From Roseibium algicola (GTDB taxonomy: Bacteria > Pseudomonadota > Alphaproteobacteria > Rhizobiales > Stappiaceae): a stretch of DNA of 64,000 nucleotides. Where the stretch lies: positions 343,153 through 407,152 of the forward strand of contig NZ_CP019631.1 of NCBI RefSeq assembly GCF_001999245.1. Reading direction: 5' to 3'. The notes beneath the pieces were generated by a model, which saw nothing but the letters and a program-made list of their open reading frames with translations, had not been told where the DNA came from and ran no database searches. Below are positions 26,605-35,357 of the stretch, one piece after another. Made by a program: the position numbers and the translations under genes. Position 1 is the first letter of the stretch; every line of letters begins with the position of its first letter.

Positions 26605-27678
26605 TTATGGTCTTTGTGCGAGTGGAGTTGCAGGGGAAGCGGAGGAGGCATAGGCCGCTTCCACCAGAGCCATCGTGTTCCAGGCGTCTTCGACCGAACT
26701 CACCAGCTCGGCGTCCTCGCCGGACGCAAAGCGCTGGAGATTTGCCATGCGGCCGACGAAAGCGTCCGGAAACCAGGCCCCTTTCAGGGGGACGGGGATC
26801 CACTCGTCTCCACCCTTCGGGCGGATCTCCAGGATGTCCGGTTCGCCGTTCGGATAGTCGAGATTGACACCGAGCTGCAGATAGGCAGCGCCTTCCGTGC
26901 CACACACTCGGAACTCGCAAGCCTGGTGCCGGCGGCCGAACTTGTGATCGTGATTGATGGAGAGCGCACAACGCACCTTGTCGCCGTAGTCGAGGATGGC
27001 GCTGGTGCGGGTCTGGGCCATTTCATGGGACGGATGGCCGAGCGATTTCGCGTGCACGCCTTTCGGGTCCCCAAGCACCTGCCGGATCAGGTCGAGATAA
27101 TGGATCGAATGCATGGTGATCTCGATCCGGGGCAGTCCTTTCAAGAAGGCCCAGAGCTCCCAGGGCGTGGCGAGAGCCAGCCAGGCATCGAAATCGACAA
27201 CTTCTCCAAGCCAGCCCTTGGCGATGGCGTCCTTGAGGGCGAGCATCATCGGTGCGAAGCGGAGCTGGAAGTTGACGGCGGCGATCAGTTTGCGGTCGCG
27301 GCAGATCCTGAGAATATCCGTTGCCTGGCGCAGGTCGCTGCCCATGGGCTTCTGGATCAGCACTGAGGCCCCTTCCGGTAGCAGGCCGAGGACATCGGCA
27401 TGCACATGGGGCGGGGTGGCAAGGTCGAAGACCGCGCCCGGCACACTGGCTGCTTCCTCTGCGCTGGCAAAGGCCTTGATGCCCCATTGATCCGCCAGAG
27501 CCTGCGCTTTGCCGGCATCCGGGTCATAAAGTCCCGCAATCGGAAAGCCGCCTTTCCTGTAAGCGGGGAAATGGGCATCACCGACGATGGAGCCTGCGCC
27601 GAAAGTCACGATGGGGCGTGGATTGGCGGGCCTTGGCCAGTCCTGGGAAAGGCTGGCCGGATCGAAAGCTTCAGTCAT
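26605..27678 (-). CDS. Gfo/Idh/MocA-family oxidoreductase, possible sugar 1-dehydrogenase
   Basis: A 357-residue NAD(P)-dependent enzyme with an N-terminal Rossmann fold (IVTFGAGSIVGDAHFPAY). The family lysine lies in SVLIQKPMGSD (usually EKP; here Gln precedes Lys), and the C-terminal alpha/beta domain has ITMHSIHYLDLIR with the active-site His. Members oxidise sugars at C1, so it may be the missing L-fucose (or related) dehydrogenase producing the lactone cleaved by the protein at 34445. Its start overlaps the mutarotase stop by eight bases, pointing to coupling with the sugar anomerase. Confidence 0.82.
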   Translation of the reverse strand: MTEAFDPASLSQDWPRPANPRPIVTFGAGSIVGDAHFPAYRKGGFPIAGLYDPDAGKAQALADQWGIKAFASAEEAASVPGAVFDLATPPHVHADVLGLLPEGASVLIQKPMGSDLRQATDILRICRDRKLIAAVNFQLRFAPMMLALKDAIAKGWLGEVVDFDAWLALATPWELWAFLKGLPRIEITMHSIHYLDLIRQVLGDPKGVHAKSLGHPSHEMAQTRTSAILDYGDKVRCALSINHDHKFGRRHQACEFRVCGTEGAAYLQLGVNLDYPNGEPDILEIRPKGGDEWIPVPLKGAWFPDAFVGRMANLQRFASGEDAELVSSVEDAWNTMALVEAAYASSASPATPLAQRP

Positions 27679-28000
27679 GATGGAAGACCTCTTCCATCAT
27701 CGCCCACCACTCGCCGTCCTTTCGGGTGTCGAGCGGCTTTTGGCAGGGCATGCAGACGCCCCACCATTCCTGCGTTTTCGGATCGGCGGCCATCTTCGCC
27801 GCGTCGGCCTCAAAGTCCGTGCCGTGATATTCCCAGTAGCCGAAGAGCAGATTTTCCGGCTCCTTCAGGAAGATGGAATAATTCCGGATATTGCATTTGG
27901 AGATCATGTCGAGGATCTCCGGCCAAACCGAAGCGTGCAGCCGCTTGTATTCGGCAACTTTCTCCGGCTCGAGACCGATCACCATGCCCATGCGCTGCAT
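27671..28000 (-). CDS. L-rhamnose/L-fucose mutarotase (RhaM family)
   Basis: A 109-residue protein of the RhaM-type dimeric ferredoxin fold: MQRMGMVIGLEPEKVAEYKR, IRNYSIFLKEPENLLFGYWE and the C-terminal MCMPCQKP-like segment (WGVCMPCQKPLDTRKDGEWW). The conserved Tyr and His (HASVWPEI) act in anomer exchange. These enzymes convert alpha and beta anomers of 6-deoxy sugars, which fits the operon for a deoxyhexose. The family does not separate rhamnose from fucose by sequence alone. Confidence 0.9.
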   Translation of the reverse strand: MQRMGMVIGLEPEKVAEYKRLHASVWPEILDMISKCNIRNYSIFLKEPENLLFGYWEYHGTDFEADAAKMAADPKTQEWWGVCMPCQKPLDTRKDGEWWAMMEEVFHHD

Positions 28001-28003
28001 GAC

Positions 28004-29125
28004 CTACGCCTCCTGCCGGGTGATTGTGCTGGTGAACTCGGGAATGCTCTTTCCGCGCACCGCGTCCCAGTCCCAATCGATGCCGATGCCCGGTTCCACG
28101 GGTGCGAGCGCATGGCCGTTTTCAATTGTCATGCGGCTATTGGTCAGTTCGTCGAGTTGCGGAATGTACTCGACGTATTTGCCGTTCTGCACGGCACAGG
28201 TCAGGCTGACGTGCAGCTCCATCAGGAAGTGCGGACAGATCGGCATGTCGAAGGCTTCTGCAGCATGGGCAACCTTCAGCCAGGGGGTGATGCCGCCGAT
28301 CCGTCCGGCATCGACCTGCACCACAGAGCACGCTCCGGCCTGCATGTATTCCCGGAAATGCCGGATCGAATAGAGCGACTCGCCGACAGCGACCGGCGTC
28401 GAGGTTCTCTGCGACAGGCGCACATGGCCACCGATGTCGTCGGCGGGTAGCGGTTCTTCGAACCAGGCAAGGTCCAGGTCCCGCAGGCGGTCGGCGCGCC
28501 GGATGGCTTCATCAACGGTGAAGCCCTGATTGCAGTCGGTCATGATCTCATAACCGTCACCGACGGCGGCACGCACGGCGGCAAGCCGCTCGTAGTCCTC
28601 GGAGACATGCGGGCGGCCGATCTTGACCTTCGATCCGGTAAAGCCCTTTGCCTTGGCTGCAAGAGCATCCTCGACCAGGGCTTCGGTTTCGATATGCAGC
28701 CAGCCGCCTTCGGTCGTATACAGCGGGCAACGGTCCTTGGCTCCACCTGCCAGCTTCCAGAGCGGCAGCCCCATCTTGCGCGCACGCAGGTCCCAGAGGG
28801 CCGTGTCGATGGCGGCAAGCGCAATGGAGGAAATGGCGCCGATCGTGGTGGCGTGGGTGAAGAACTCCAGTTCGTGCCAGATGCCCTCGATCATGTCTGC
28901 GTCACGGCCGATCAGAACCGGGGCGAGATGGTCCGCAAGAAGCCGCATGACCGAGGATCCACCGGTGCCGATCGTATAGCTGTAGCCTGTGCCCGTCGCA
29001 CCGTCCGCATCGGTGATCGTGACGATCGGTGTTTCCTGGCTGACGAAACTCTGGATCGCATCGGTTCGCTTGACCTTCGGAACCAGGTCGACCATGCGCA
29101 GTTCGACTTTTTCAATCCGTGCCAT
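28004..29125 (-). CDS. Mandelate racemase/muconate lactonizing-type enzyme (enolase superfamily)
   Basis: A 373-residue protein. Mg2+ ligands are in IMTDCNQG, WFEEPLPADD and VGESLYS; a KxK base pair is in GSKVKIG; the catalytic His is in PICPHFLMELH. It is a second enolase-superfamily member besides the fuconate dehydratase and belongs to the acid-sugar dehydratase/racemase side. It lies between the ABC transporter and the mutarotase, so it may open a parallel branch for another sugar acid carried by the same importer. Substrate not assignable. Confidence 0.83.
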   Translation of the reverse strand: MARIEKVELRMVDLVPKVKRTDAIQSFVSQETPIVTITDADGATGTGYSYTIGTGGSSVMRLLADHLAPVLIGRDADMIEGIWHELEFFTHATTIGAISSIALAAIDTALWDLRARKMGLPLWKLAGGAKDRCPLYTTEGGWLHIETEALVEDALAAKAKGFTGSKVKIGRPHVSEDYERLAAVRAAVGDGYEIMTDCNQGFTVDEAIRRADRLRDLDLAWFEEPLPADDIGGHVRLSQRTSTPVAVGESLYSIRHFREYMQAGACSVVQVDAGRIGGITPWLKVAHAAEAFDMPICPHFLMELHVSLTCAVQNGKYVEYIPQLDELTNSRMTIENGHALAPVEPGIGIDWDWDAVRGKSIPEFTSTITRQEA

Positions 29126-29129
29126 GCGT

Positions 29130-30227
29130 TCAGCTCCTCAAGGTCTGTTCGGTGGCGGCATCGAAGAGATGTGCCTGGCTGAGGTCGAAACTGAGATCGA
29201 TCTTGTCGCCCGCGTGCAGCGCCTTCGGGTTGAGCATGCGCGCAATCCAGTCCTCACCAGCGAACTCCGCAAAGACCAGGGTCTCGTTGCCGAGCGGTTC
29301 GGTGATCGAGACTGGCACCTGCGTCGTGTGCACGTCATGGGCTTCGCCGGAATGCAGGCCATGTCCCGCGGGATACAAATCGTCCGGTCTCAGGCCGAAC
29401 ACGACCTTCTGGCCAACGCTGACCGCGTTCCGGAATTGCATCGGCAGCGGAAGGCTGGCGCCATTTGCGAAGGCGAGCTTGCCATCGTCGATGACCGCTT
29501 CGCGCAGGTTCATGGTCGGCGAACCGATGAACCCGGCGACAAAGCGGGTCTTTGGGCGCTGGAAGACTTCCTCCGGCGTGCCGACCTGTTCGATATGGCC
29601 GTCGCGCATGATCACGATCCGGTCAGACAGGGTCATGGCTTCCACCTGGTCGTGGGTCACGTAGATGACCGTCGACTGGACCTTGGAATGCAGTTTCTTG
29701 ATCTCCGTGCGCATCTGCATGCGCAGCTTGGCATCAAGGTTGGAAAGCGGTTCGTCGAACAGGAACACATCCGGATTGCGCACGATGGCGCGGCCCATGG
29801 CAACACGCTGGCGCTGGCCGCCGGAAAGTTGGGACGGCCGTCGTTCCAGAAGGGCCTCGAGGCTGAGCGTGCGCGCTGCTTCCGCGACCGCCGCATCGAT
29901 CTCTGCCTGGGATTTTCCGGCGATCTTGAGCGAAAATCCCATGTTCTCTGCAACCGTCATATGCGGGTAGAGCGCATAGGACTGGAAGACCATGGAGATG
30001 TTGCGTTGGCGCGGCGGCAGGTCGTTGACCACCCGGTCGCCGATGTGGATTTCGCCACCCGAGATGTCCTCCAGCCCGGCGATCATGCGGAGCGAGGTCG
30101 ACTTGCCACAGCCGGACGGGCCGACCAGCGCGATGAACTCCCGGTCCTTGACCTCAAGGTTGATGGAATGAACCACCTCCAGTTGCCCGTATTTCTTGAC
30201 CAGGTTTTTCAAAGAGACGGTAGCCAT
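29130..30227 (-). CDS. Sugar ABC transporter ATP-binding protein (UgpC/MalK type)
   Basis: A 365-residue ATPase. Walker A is GPSGCGKST, the signature is LSGGQRQRVAMGRAIVRNP, Walker B is VFLFDEP, and the switch His is in VTHDQVEAMTL. The C-terminal 120 residues are the OB/TOBE regulatory domain typical of carbohydrate importers. Start at 30227 (MATVSLKNLVKKYG) with AAGGGATAGAC upstream; the longer frame to 30332 runs into the permease gene. It energises the two permeases upstream in the operon. Confidence 0.94.
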   Translation of the reverse strand: MATVSLKNLVKKYGQLEVVHSINLEVKDREFIALVGPSGCGKSTSLRMIAGLEDISGGEIHIGDRVVNDLPPRQRNISMVFQSYALYPHMTVAENMGFSLKIAGKSQAEIDAAVAEAARTLSLEALLERRPSQLSGGQRQRVAMGRAIVRNPDVFLFDEPLSNLDAKLRMQMRTEIKKLHSKVQSTVIYVTHDQVEAMTLSDRIVIMRDGHIEQVGTPEEVFQRPKTRFVAGFIGSPTMNLREAVIDDGKLAFANGASLPLPMQFRNAVSVGQKVVFGLRPDDLYPAGHGLHSGEAHDVHTTQVPVSITEPLGNETLVFAEFAGEDWIARMLNPKALHAGDKIDLSFDLSQAHLFDAATEQTLRS

Positions 30228-30229
30228 GT

Positions 30230-31096
30230 CTATCCCTTCACTGCGCCGGAGGTGAGGCCGGAGACGAGGTGTTTTTGTACGATGAATGTCAGGGTGAGTG
30301 CCGGAATGATCATGACCACGGCCAGCGCGCACATGCCCCGCCAGTCGATGGTGAATTCGGCGGTGTAATCCAGCAGACCGACCGGCAGCGTCTTGGAATT
30401 GGTCGACCGGGTGAGCTGGGATGCCAGCGCGAATTCGTTCCAGGAAATCAGGAAGGCGAAGATACCGGCGGAGGCGATGCCTGAACGCGCCAGCGGAAAT
30501 TCAACCTGCCAGAAGGCTTGCCACCGGGTGCAGCCGTCGATCTGGGCCGCTTCCGCAAGATCCCGGGGGACCTGTCGGAAGAAACCGTCGATCAGCCAGA
30601 CCGTGAAGGGCACGTTGAGTGCCACATAGGCAAGAATCAGTCCGAAGTGGGTGTCGATGATGCCGATCTTGGCATAGACGAAGAACAGCGGCAGTGACAG
30701 CGCGATGCCAGGCACGGTTCGCGTGAGCATGAAGCCGAGGAAAATCGCCGACTTGCCGCGGAACCGGTAACGCGCAAACGCGTAACCACCAGCCATACCG
30801 ACCGCCAGGGCAATCACGGTCGAGGTGACCGAGATGATCAGTGAATTGCGGAAATACTCCAGCACCGGAATGCCGCCCTGGCCAACGCCGGAGAACATTG
30901 CCACATAGGCGTCGAACGACAGCTCGCGCGGGATCCAGACCGGAGGTTTGGCCATGATCTCGACTGTCGGGCGGAGCGAGGAAAGAACGATCCAGACCCC
31001 CGGCAGACAGATGATCGTCATGGCGAGGAACAGTCCGATAAGGTGGCCAACCTTCAGGAAACGGCCCTTGAGGCGATGTGCGGTATTCTCGTCCAT
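30230..31096 (-). CDS. Sugar ABC transporter permease (MalG type)
   Basis: A 288-residue inner-membrane protein with six predicted helices (GLFLAMTIICLPGVWIVLSS first). The EAA motif that docks on the ATPase is EAAQIDGCTRWQAFWQVEFPLA. Start at ATG 31096, chosen for GGAG eight bases upstream, overlapping the stop region of the preceding permease; GTG 31105 is an alternative. Second permease of the operon. Confidence 0.92.
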   Translation of the reverse strand: MDENTAHRLKGRFLKVGHLIGLFLAMTIICLPGVWIVLSSLRPTVEIMAKPPVWIPRELSFDAYVAMFSGVGQGGIPVLEYFRNSLIISVTSTVIALAVGMAGGYAFARYRFRGKSAIFLGFMLTRTVPGIALSLPLFFVYAKIGIIDTHFGLILAYVALNVPFTVWLIDGFFRQVPRDLAEAAQIDGCTRWQAFWQVEFPLARSGIASAGIFAFLISWNEFALASQLTRSTNSKTLPVGLLDYTAEFTIDWRGMCALAVVMIIPALTLTFIVQKHLVSGLTSGAVKG

Positions 31097-31098
31097 GA

Positions 31099-31995
31099 TC
31101 ACCACTCCGCGCCGATCTGCTGGCGGGCCTTCGCGAGTTGCCGGAAGAACAGCGCCGTGAACAGGATTGAAAGAAGAATGGCGATGTAGGCCATGGCATT
31201 GGCCAGCCCCATGCGCGCGTCGGAATAGGCGGTGCGGGCAATCATCGTCCAGAGGATCTCGGTACGCCCGGCAGGGCCGCCATCGGTCATGATCTTGACG
31301 ATGTCATAGGCGCGCGCGATGTCGAGCGAGCGGATGGTCATGGCGATATAGGCAAAGGGCATGATGAACGGCCAAGTCACATAGCGGAAGCTCTGCCACG
31401 AGGTGCACCCGTCCACCTTGGCCGCTTCCAGCGGCTCGCGCGGCATGGCCATCAGGCCCGCCAGAATGAAGATCGCGAAGACCGCAGTTGACGACCAGAT
31501 TTCCGCAATCAGGATGGAAATGAAGGCAAGCTGTCCGTCGATCAGCCAGGGAATGGCGATATCCGTGAGCCCGAGCGATTGCAGCGCGTTGTTCACGACG
31601 CCGATGTTGTCGTTGAACATGAACTTGAACTGGAAGCCGACCAGAACCGGCGAGAACATCATGGGAAACATCATGATGGTGCGCAGGATCCGCTGTCCGC
31701 GTGTGGCCTTTTCAACAAGCAGCGCCAGGCCCAGACCGAGCAGCATTTCCAGGTTGAGCGCGAAGGTTAGCAGCAGCACCGTTCGGCCGAAGGCGACCCA
31801 GAAATCCATGTCCGTCAGAAGCCGCACGTAGTTGCGGAAGCCGATGAACGTATAGATCGTGTCCGGCCGGGTCAGCCGGAACGGCGTGAAACTTGAATAC
31901 AGTGACAACAGGAGTGGCACGACCACCACTGCCGCCAGGACGATAAACGCCGGCAGCAGCAGAAGCACATGCGGCGCGGGCTTCCAGCCTCTCAT
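31099..31995 (-). CDS. Sugar ABC transporter permease (MalF type)
   Basis: A 298-residue inner-membrane protein with six helices (LLLLPAFIVLAAVVVVPLLLSL first). The EAA loop is EAAKVDGCTSWQSFRYVTWPFI. It pairs with the MalG-type permease whose gene it overlaps. Upstream lies the solute-binding gene with a 108-bp gap. Confidence 0.92.
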   Translation of the reverse strand: MRGWKPAPHVLLLLPAFIVLAAVVVVPLLLSLYSSFTPFRLTRPDTIYTFIGFRNYVRLLTDMDFWVAFGRTVLLLTFALNLEMLLGLGLALLVEKATRGQRILRTIMMFPMMFSPVLVGFQFKFMFNDNIGVVNNALQSLGLTDIAIPWLIDGQLAFISILIAEIWSSTAVFAIFILAGLMAMPREPLEAAKVDGCTSWQSFRYVTWPFIMPFAYIAMTIRSLDIARAYDIVKIMTDGGPAGRTEILWTMIARTAYSDARMGLANAMAYIAILLSILFTALFFRQLAKARQQIGAEW

Positions 31996-32103
31996 TCTAT
32001 CCTCATATCGTTTTACGAAAGGAGCTAGCCGACCCGCGAATGTCGTGCGCGGGAAACCCGGCGGGATCAGGCGCGGCAGGGCCGCGCCTGTCCTTGAGCG
32101 AGC

Positions 32104-33420
32104 TTAGAGCTCTCCGGCATCCTGCAGGATTTCGGTGGCCTCGGCCGCTGCATCGTCAAGTGCCTGCTGGGGCGTCTTGTCGCCGAGAATGGCAGCCTGC
32201 AGCTGCGGGTAGACCGCGTTAGAGATCTCGATCCAGGACGGAGACTGAGGAACCGGGTAAGCGCCTTTGGCGGCTTCCTGGAAGGCCTGCAGAACTTCCT
32301 TGCGGAACGGGTCGTCGGAGGCTTCCGCGATCACCCAGTCCCAGACGGCGTCGCGCGTTGGCAACGGTCCACCGGCTGCTTCCTGCTTCTGGCTGTCCTC
32401 GTTGGTCAGGAACCAGACGAGGGAAGCTGCGGCTTTCTTGTTCTCGCAGTTTTCGGTGACGGAGAACCCGTGATGTCCCGACCATCCGGTCCGGGCACCC
32501 GAGGACCCCTTGGGCGGTGCAACGACACCAACATCGCCGGCCACCTTGGAAGCACCCGGGTCGTTGAAGAAGCCGGCCCAGCCCGGCCAGTCCAGGTTGA
32601 TGGCAACCGTGCCGGAGGCAAATCCCTGGCCCAGGTCGTCCCACAGGTAGTTGGTTGTACCGGCGGGAACGGCTTTCGCTTTGTAGAGATCCACGAACCA
32701 GTTGAGCGCACGCACACCGGCTTCCGAATTGAACGCAGGCTTGCCATCTGCATCCAGGTATTCGCCACCTTCCGCGCGCAGCATTTCATAGAAACGGCCG
32801 TTGATGGCCTCTTCCTTGCCGGCAAATTGCGTGCCGTAAAAGTCCGGCGGATTGGCGAAGAACTCGGCCTGATCGGTCACCTGCTGCCAGGTGTCCGGCG
32901 GCGTCAGGTCATAGCCGTATTTTTCCTTGAACTTCGCCTTGTTGTCTTCGTCCGCATAAAGGCTCTTCTGGTAGTAGAGCGCGGACACGTCGAACTGGGC
33001 GCGCGGCAGCATCACCAGTTTTCCGTCAAGCGTCGAGGCGGAGATGTTGGCATCAACGAAGGCGTCGATTTCTTCCTTCGGCAGCAGTGCTGCAAGGTCG
33101 GTGTAGATGCCCGGATACTGGGGCGCGAAGGATGAGTGGTTCGAACCCACACACCAGTTCAACGCACCCACGGCGATGTCCGACTTGATCTCCTTGTCGA
33201 GGTCGAAGTGGTTCTTCTTGGAGATGACGTTGACCTTGGCCCCCGTCGCCGCCTCCCATTCGCCGATGCGCGCATAGAGCTTTTCGTACTGCTGGCCACC
33301 GATCAGCTTGGCATCGATCGTGACCCCGTCAAACTTGCCCGGCAGATCCTGCGCGAGCGCAGAGCCAACGGCAAAAAGAGCGATAACGCCGGCGGACGCG
33401 CCGGCCAGTAGATTTTTCAT
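32104..33420 (-). CDS. ABC transporter sugar-binding protein
   Basis: A 438-residue periplasmic protein of the extracellular solute-binding family 1 type. The signal peptide is MKNLLAGASAGVIALFAVGS (cut after ALAQ). The N-lobe has DAKLIGGQQYEKLYARIGEW and the C-lobe GWSGHHGFSVTENCENKKAA, with conserved aromatic residues. Start at 33420 has a strong GGGAGGAGG. It is the first gene of the long sugar operon that runs to 23201. Confidence 0.92.
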   Translation of the reverse strand: MKNLLAGASAGVIALFAVGSALAQDLPGKFDGVTIDAKLIGGQQYEKLYARIGEWEAATGAKVNVISKKNHFDLDKEIKSDIAVGALNWCVGSNHSSFAPQYPGIYTDLAALLPKEEIDAFVDANISASTLDGKLVMLPRAQFDVSALYYQKSLYADEDNKAKFKEKYGYDLTPPDTWQQVTDQAEFFANPPDFYGTQFAGKEEAINGRFYEMLRAEGGEYLDADGKPAFNSEAGVRALNWFVDLYKAKAVPAGTTNYLWDDLGQGFASGTVAINLDWPGWAGFFNDPGASKVAGDVGVVAPPKGSSGARTGWSGHHGFSVTENCENKKAAASLVWFLTNEDSQKQEAAGGPLPTRDAVWDWVIAEASDDPFRKEVLQAFQEAAKGAYPVPQSPSWIEISNAVYPQLQAAILGDKTPQQALDDAAAEATEILQDAGEL

Positions 33421-33560
33421 GAGCCTCCTCCCGAGACTTTCAAAGAAGGCGGGTGCCCGCCCAAACAACTCACTAATGAGTGGTTCATTTATATACAAAC
33501 ATGCTCTTCATTTATGGTCAAGCTGCTCCGGCGCATTCTTGTTTGTTTTTCGAGAAGGGT

Positions 33561-33581
33561 GTGCGTATATGAATATTGCAC
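33561..33581. promoter_or_regulatory. Imperfect palindrome in front of the IclR gene
   Basis: GTGC and GCAC flank a 13-base centre TATATGAATATT-like, 16 bases before the IclR start. The part TATATGAATA (33566-33575) matches nine of ten bases of the arm TATGTGAATA in the perfect inverted repeat before the MaoC gene at 38242, so one regulator might bind both. Confidence 0.35.
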
Positions 33582-33596
33582 TTCATGGAGAAAAGT

Positions 33597-34379
33597 ATGG
33601 AACAAGAAGAGGATCGATACCGGGCACCCGCCCTCGACAAGGGGCTCGATATTCTTGAACTTCTTGCAGGCATTGACGGCGGATTGACCCAGGCGGAGAT
33701 CGCCAAGCATCTCGGCCGCAGCCCCAACGAATTCTACCGCATGCTGGACCGGTTGGTGCGTCGGGGTTACGTCACAAGGATCGACGGTGACCGCTACTCG
33801 CTGACGCTCAAGCTCTTCGGTCTGGCGCAGTCCCATGCGCCGGTCCGCCGTCTCGTTTCCTTTGCAACGCCCTTCATGCGAGACCTTGCGGAAAAGACGC
33901 TCCAGGCAAACCAGCTCTCCGTCTTCGACCGTGGATCGGTCGTCGTCGTCGCGCAGCAGGAGGCGCCGAGCTACTGGGGGATCTCAATCCGCGTCGGCTC
34001 GAATATTTCGCTCTACGACACCGGATCCGGTCACGTTCTTCTGGCCTTCAGGCCGCAAGAGGAACGCCTGATGATGATCAACGAATATTCCCGCAGCACC
34101 GAACATCCGACCGTCGAGAAGGAGTTCTTCGACCGGCTCGACCAGATTTCGGAACGCGGCTACGAAATGATGCCGAGCCTCCAGACTGCCGGTGTCTACA
34201 ACCTGTCCGCTCCGATCCTGAGCCCGGACGGACGGGCCATCGCGGCACTGACTGTTCCTTTCATCACGCTGGTGAACACCCCGCAGGCCCCCGACATCAC
34301 CGGGACGTTGGAACTTCTGACCAGGACCGCGCGACAGTTGTCGGAACTGACCGGAACGGACGGCAAATCGGCCGAATAA
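33597..34379 (+). CDS. IclR-family transcriptional regulator
   Basis: A 260-residue protein. The N-terminal winged helix-turn-helix is ALDKGLDILELLAGIDGGLT then AEIAKHLGRSPNEFYRMLDR. The C-terminal effector domain has GHVLLAF and the ending AALTVPFI. Start at 33597, supported by GGAG six bases upstream; TTG 33576 and ATG 33585 are less likely. It is divergent from the sugar operon and most likely controls it and the lactonase gene behind it. IclR proteins commonly sense a pathway intermediate. Confidence 0.92.
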   Translation: MEQEEDRYRAPALDKGLDILELLAGIDGGLTQAEIAKHLGRSPNEFYRMLDRLVRRGYVTRIDGDRYSLTLKLFGLAQSHAPVRRLVSFATPFMRDLAEKTLQANQLSVFDRGSVVVVAQQEAPSYWGISIRVGSNISLYDTGSGHVLLAFRPQEERLMMINEYSRSTEHPTVEKEFFDRLDQISERGYEMMPSLQTAGVYNLSAPILSPDGRAIAALTVPFITLVNTPQAPDITGTLELLTRTARQLSELTGTDGKSAE

Positions 34380-34444
34380 ATTCTTATTTGAATAATCTAT
34401 TTTCCTGTGGAAGGATTGCCCGGCTATTTGCGAGGAGGAGCAGC

Positions 34445-35281
34445 ATGATCGTCGACACCCATCTTCATGTCATAGACCGGTCGGCTCTGGACTATCCGTG
34501 GCTGGCGGGTGTCGAACCGCTCAATCGGGACTGGACATACGAAACCTATGCCCGTGATGCGCGGCGCGCAGGCATTTCGACCACGCTTCACATGGAGGTC
34601 GATGTCGCTGAACCCCTCATCGAAGCTGAGACAGGATATGTCGGCACTCTGGCAAACCGGCCGGACAGCCTCATCAAGGGGGCAATTGCGTCCTGCCGTC
34701 CCGAGGAGGAAAGCTTTGCTGCCTATCTGGAGCGGCAGCAGGCAAATGAGCTTGTGAAGGGTTTCCGGCGTGTGTTGCACGTCATGCCGGACGAGTTGTC
34801 TGATCAGCCTTTATTCCGGGAAAACCTGAAGCGCCTTGGCGGCACGCGCTTCACCTTCGACCTCTGCGTCCTGCCCCGCCAGCTTGAGCGGGCAATGGAG
34901 CTCGTCGATCTGGCTCCCGACGTCACCTTCATACTGGACCATTGCGGTGTACCGGATATCGCCGCCGACGAACGCCAGCCCTGGCAGGAGCGGGTTACGG
35001 AACTCGCAAAACGCCCCAATGTCTGCGCCAAGATCTCCGGGATCGTAGCCTATGCCGATCCTGAAAGCTGGATTGCCGAGACCCTGCGCCCCTGGGCGGA
35101 GCACACCATTCAGGCATTCGGCTGGGACCGTGTTGTCTGGGGCAGTGACTGGCCGGTCTGCACGCTTGGTGGCGGCTTGCTGGCATGGGTTGCTGCGACC
35201 CACGCCCTGCTGGAAGGCGTCAGCGAGGATGAACGAACAAAGCTGCTGTCCGGAAACGCAAAACGTATCTGGCAGCTTTGA
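34445..35281 (+). CDS. Amidohydrolase-2 family lactonase, probable L-fuconolactonase
   Basis: A 278-residue TIM-barrel hydrolase (COG3618). The metal motif is IVDTHLHVID at the N-terminus, with ILDHCGVPDI and the barrel-end VVWGSDWPVCTLGG, where Asp is the last ligand. Members of this group open L-fucono-, L-rhamnono- or related sugar lactones. Its place behind the IclR regulator and opposite a fuconate operon makes L-fucono-1,5-lactone the leading substrate. Start at 34445 has GAGGAGGAG in front; the longer frame from 34388 is not needed. Confidence 0.85.
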   Translation: MIVDTHLHVIDRSALDYPWLAGVEPLNRDWTYETYARDARRAGISTTLHMEVDVAEPLIEAETGYVGTLANRPDSLIKGAIASCRPEEESFAAYLERQQANELVKGFRRVLHVMPDELSDQPLFRENLKRLGGTRFTFDLCVLPRQLERAMELVDLAPDVTFILDHCGVPDIAADERQPWQERVTELAKRPNVCAKISGIVAYADPESWIAETLRPWAEHTIQAFGWDRVVWGSDWPVCTLGGGLLAWVAATHALLEGVSEDERTKLLSGNAKRIWQL

Positions 35282-35291
35282 CCAACTGAAC

Positions 35292-35318
35292 CGCGCCCCC
35301 AATGTGATTGGAGGCGCG
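35292..35318 (+). terminator. Hairpin terminator between convergent genes
   Basis: CGCGCC-CCCAAT pairs with ATTGG-AGGCGCG (one mismatch, 3-nt loop), ten bases after the lactonase stop and followed by TTT. It can end the lactonase transcript and, read the other way, the convergent solute-binding-like gene. Confidence 0.65.
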
Positions 35319-35357
35319 TTTGGACGGTTGTCCGCAGACGCATTGTCTTGGAAGGGC

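Noticed and set aside
33468..33481. ACTCACTAATGAGT dyad before the sugar-binding protein gene as operator
   Set aside because: Short and imperfect (one mismatched pair), with no second copy found; not enough support.
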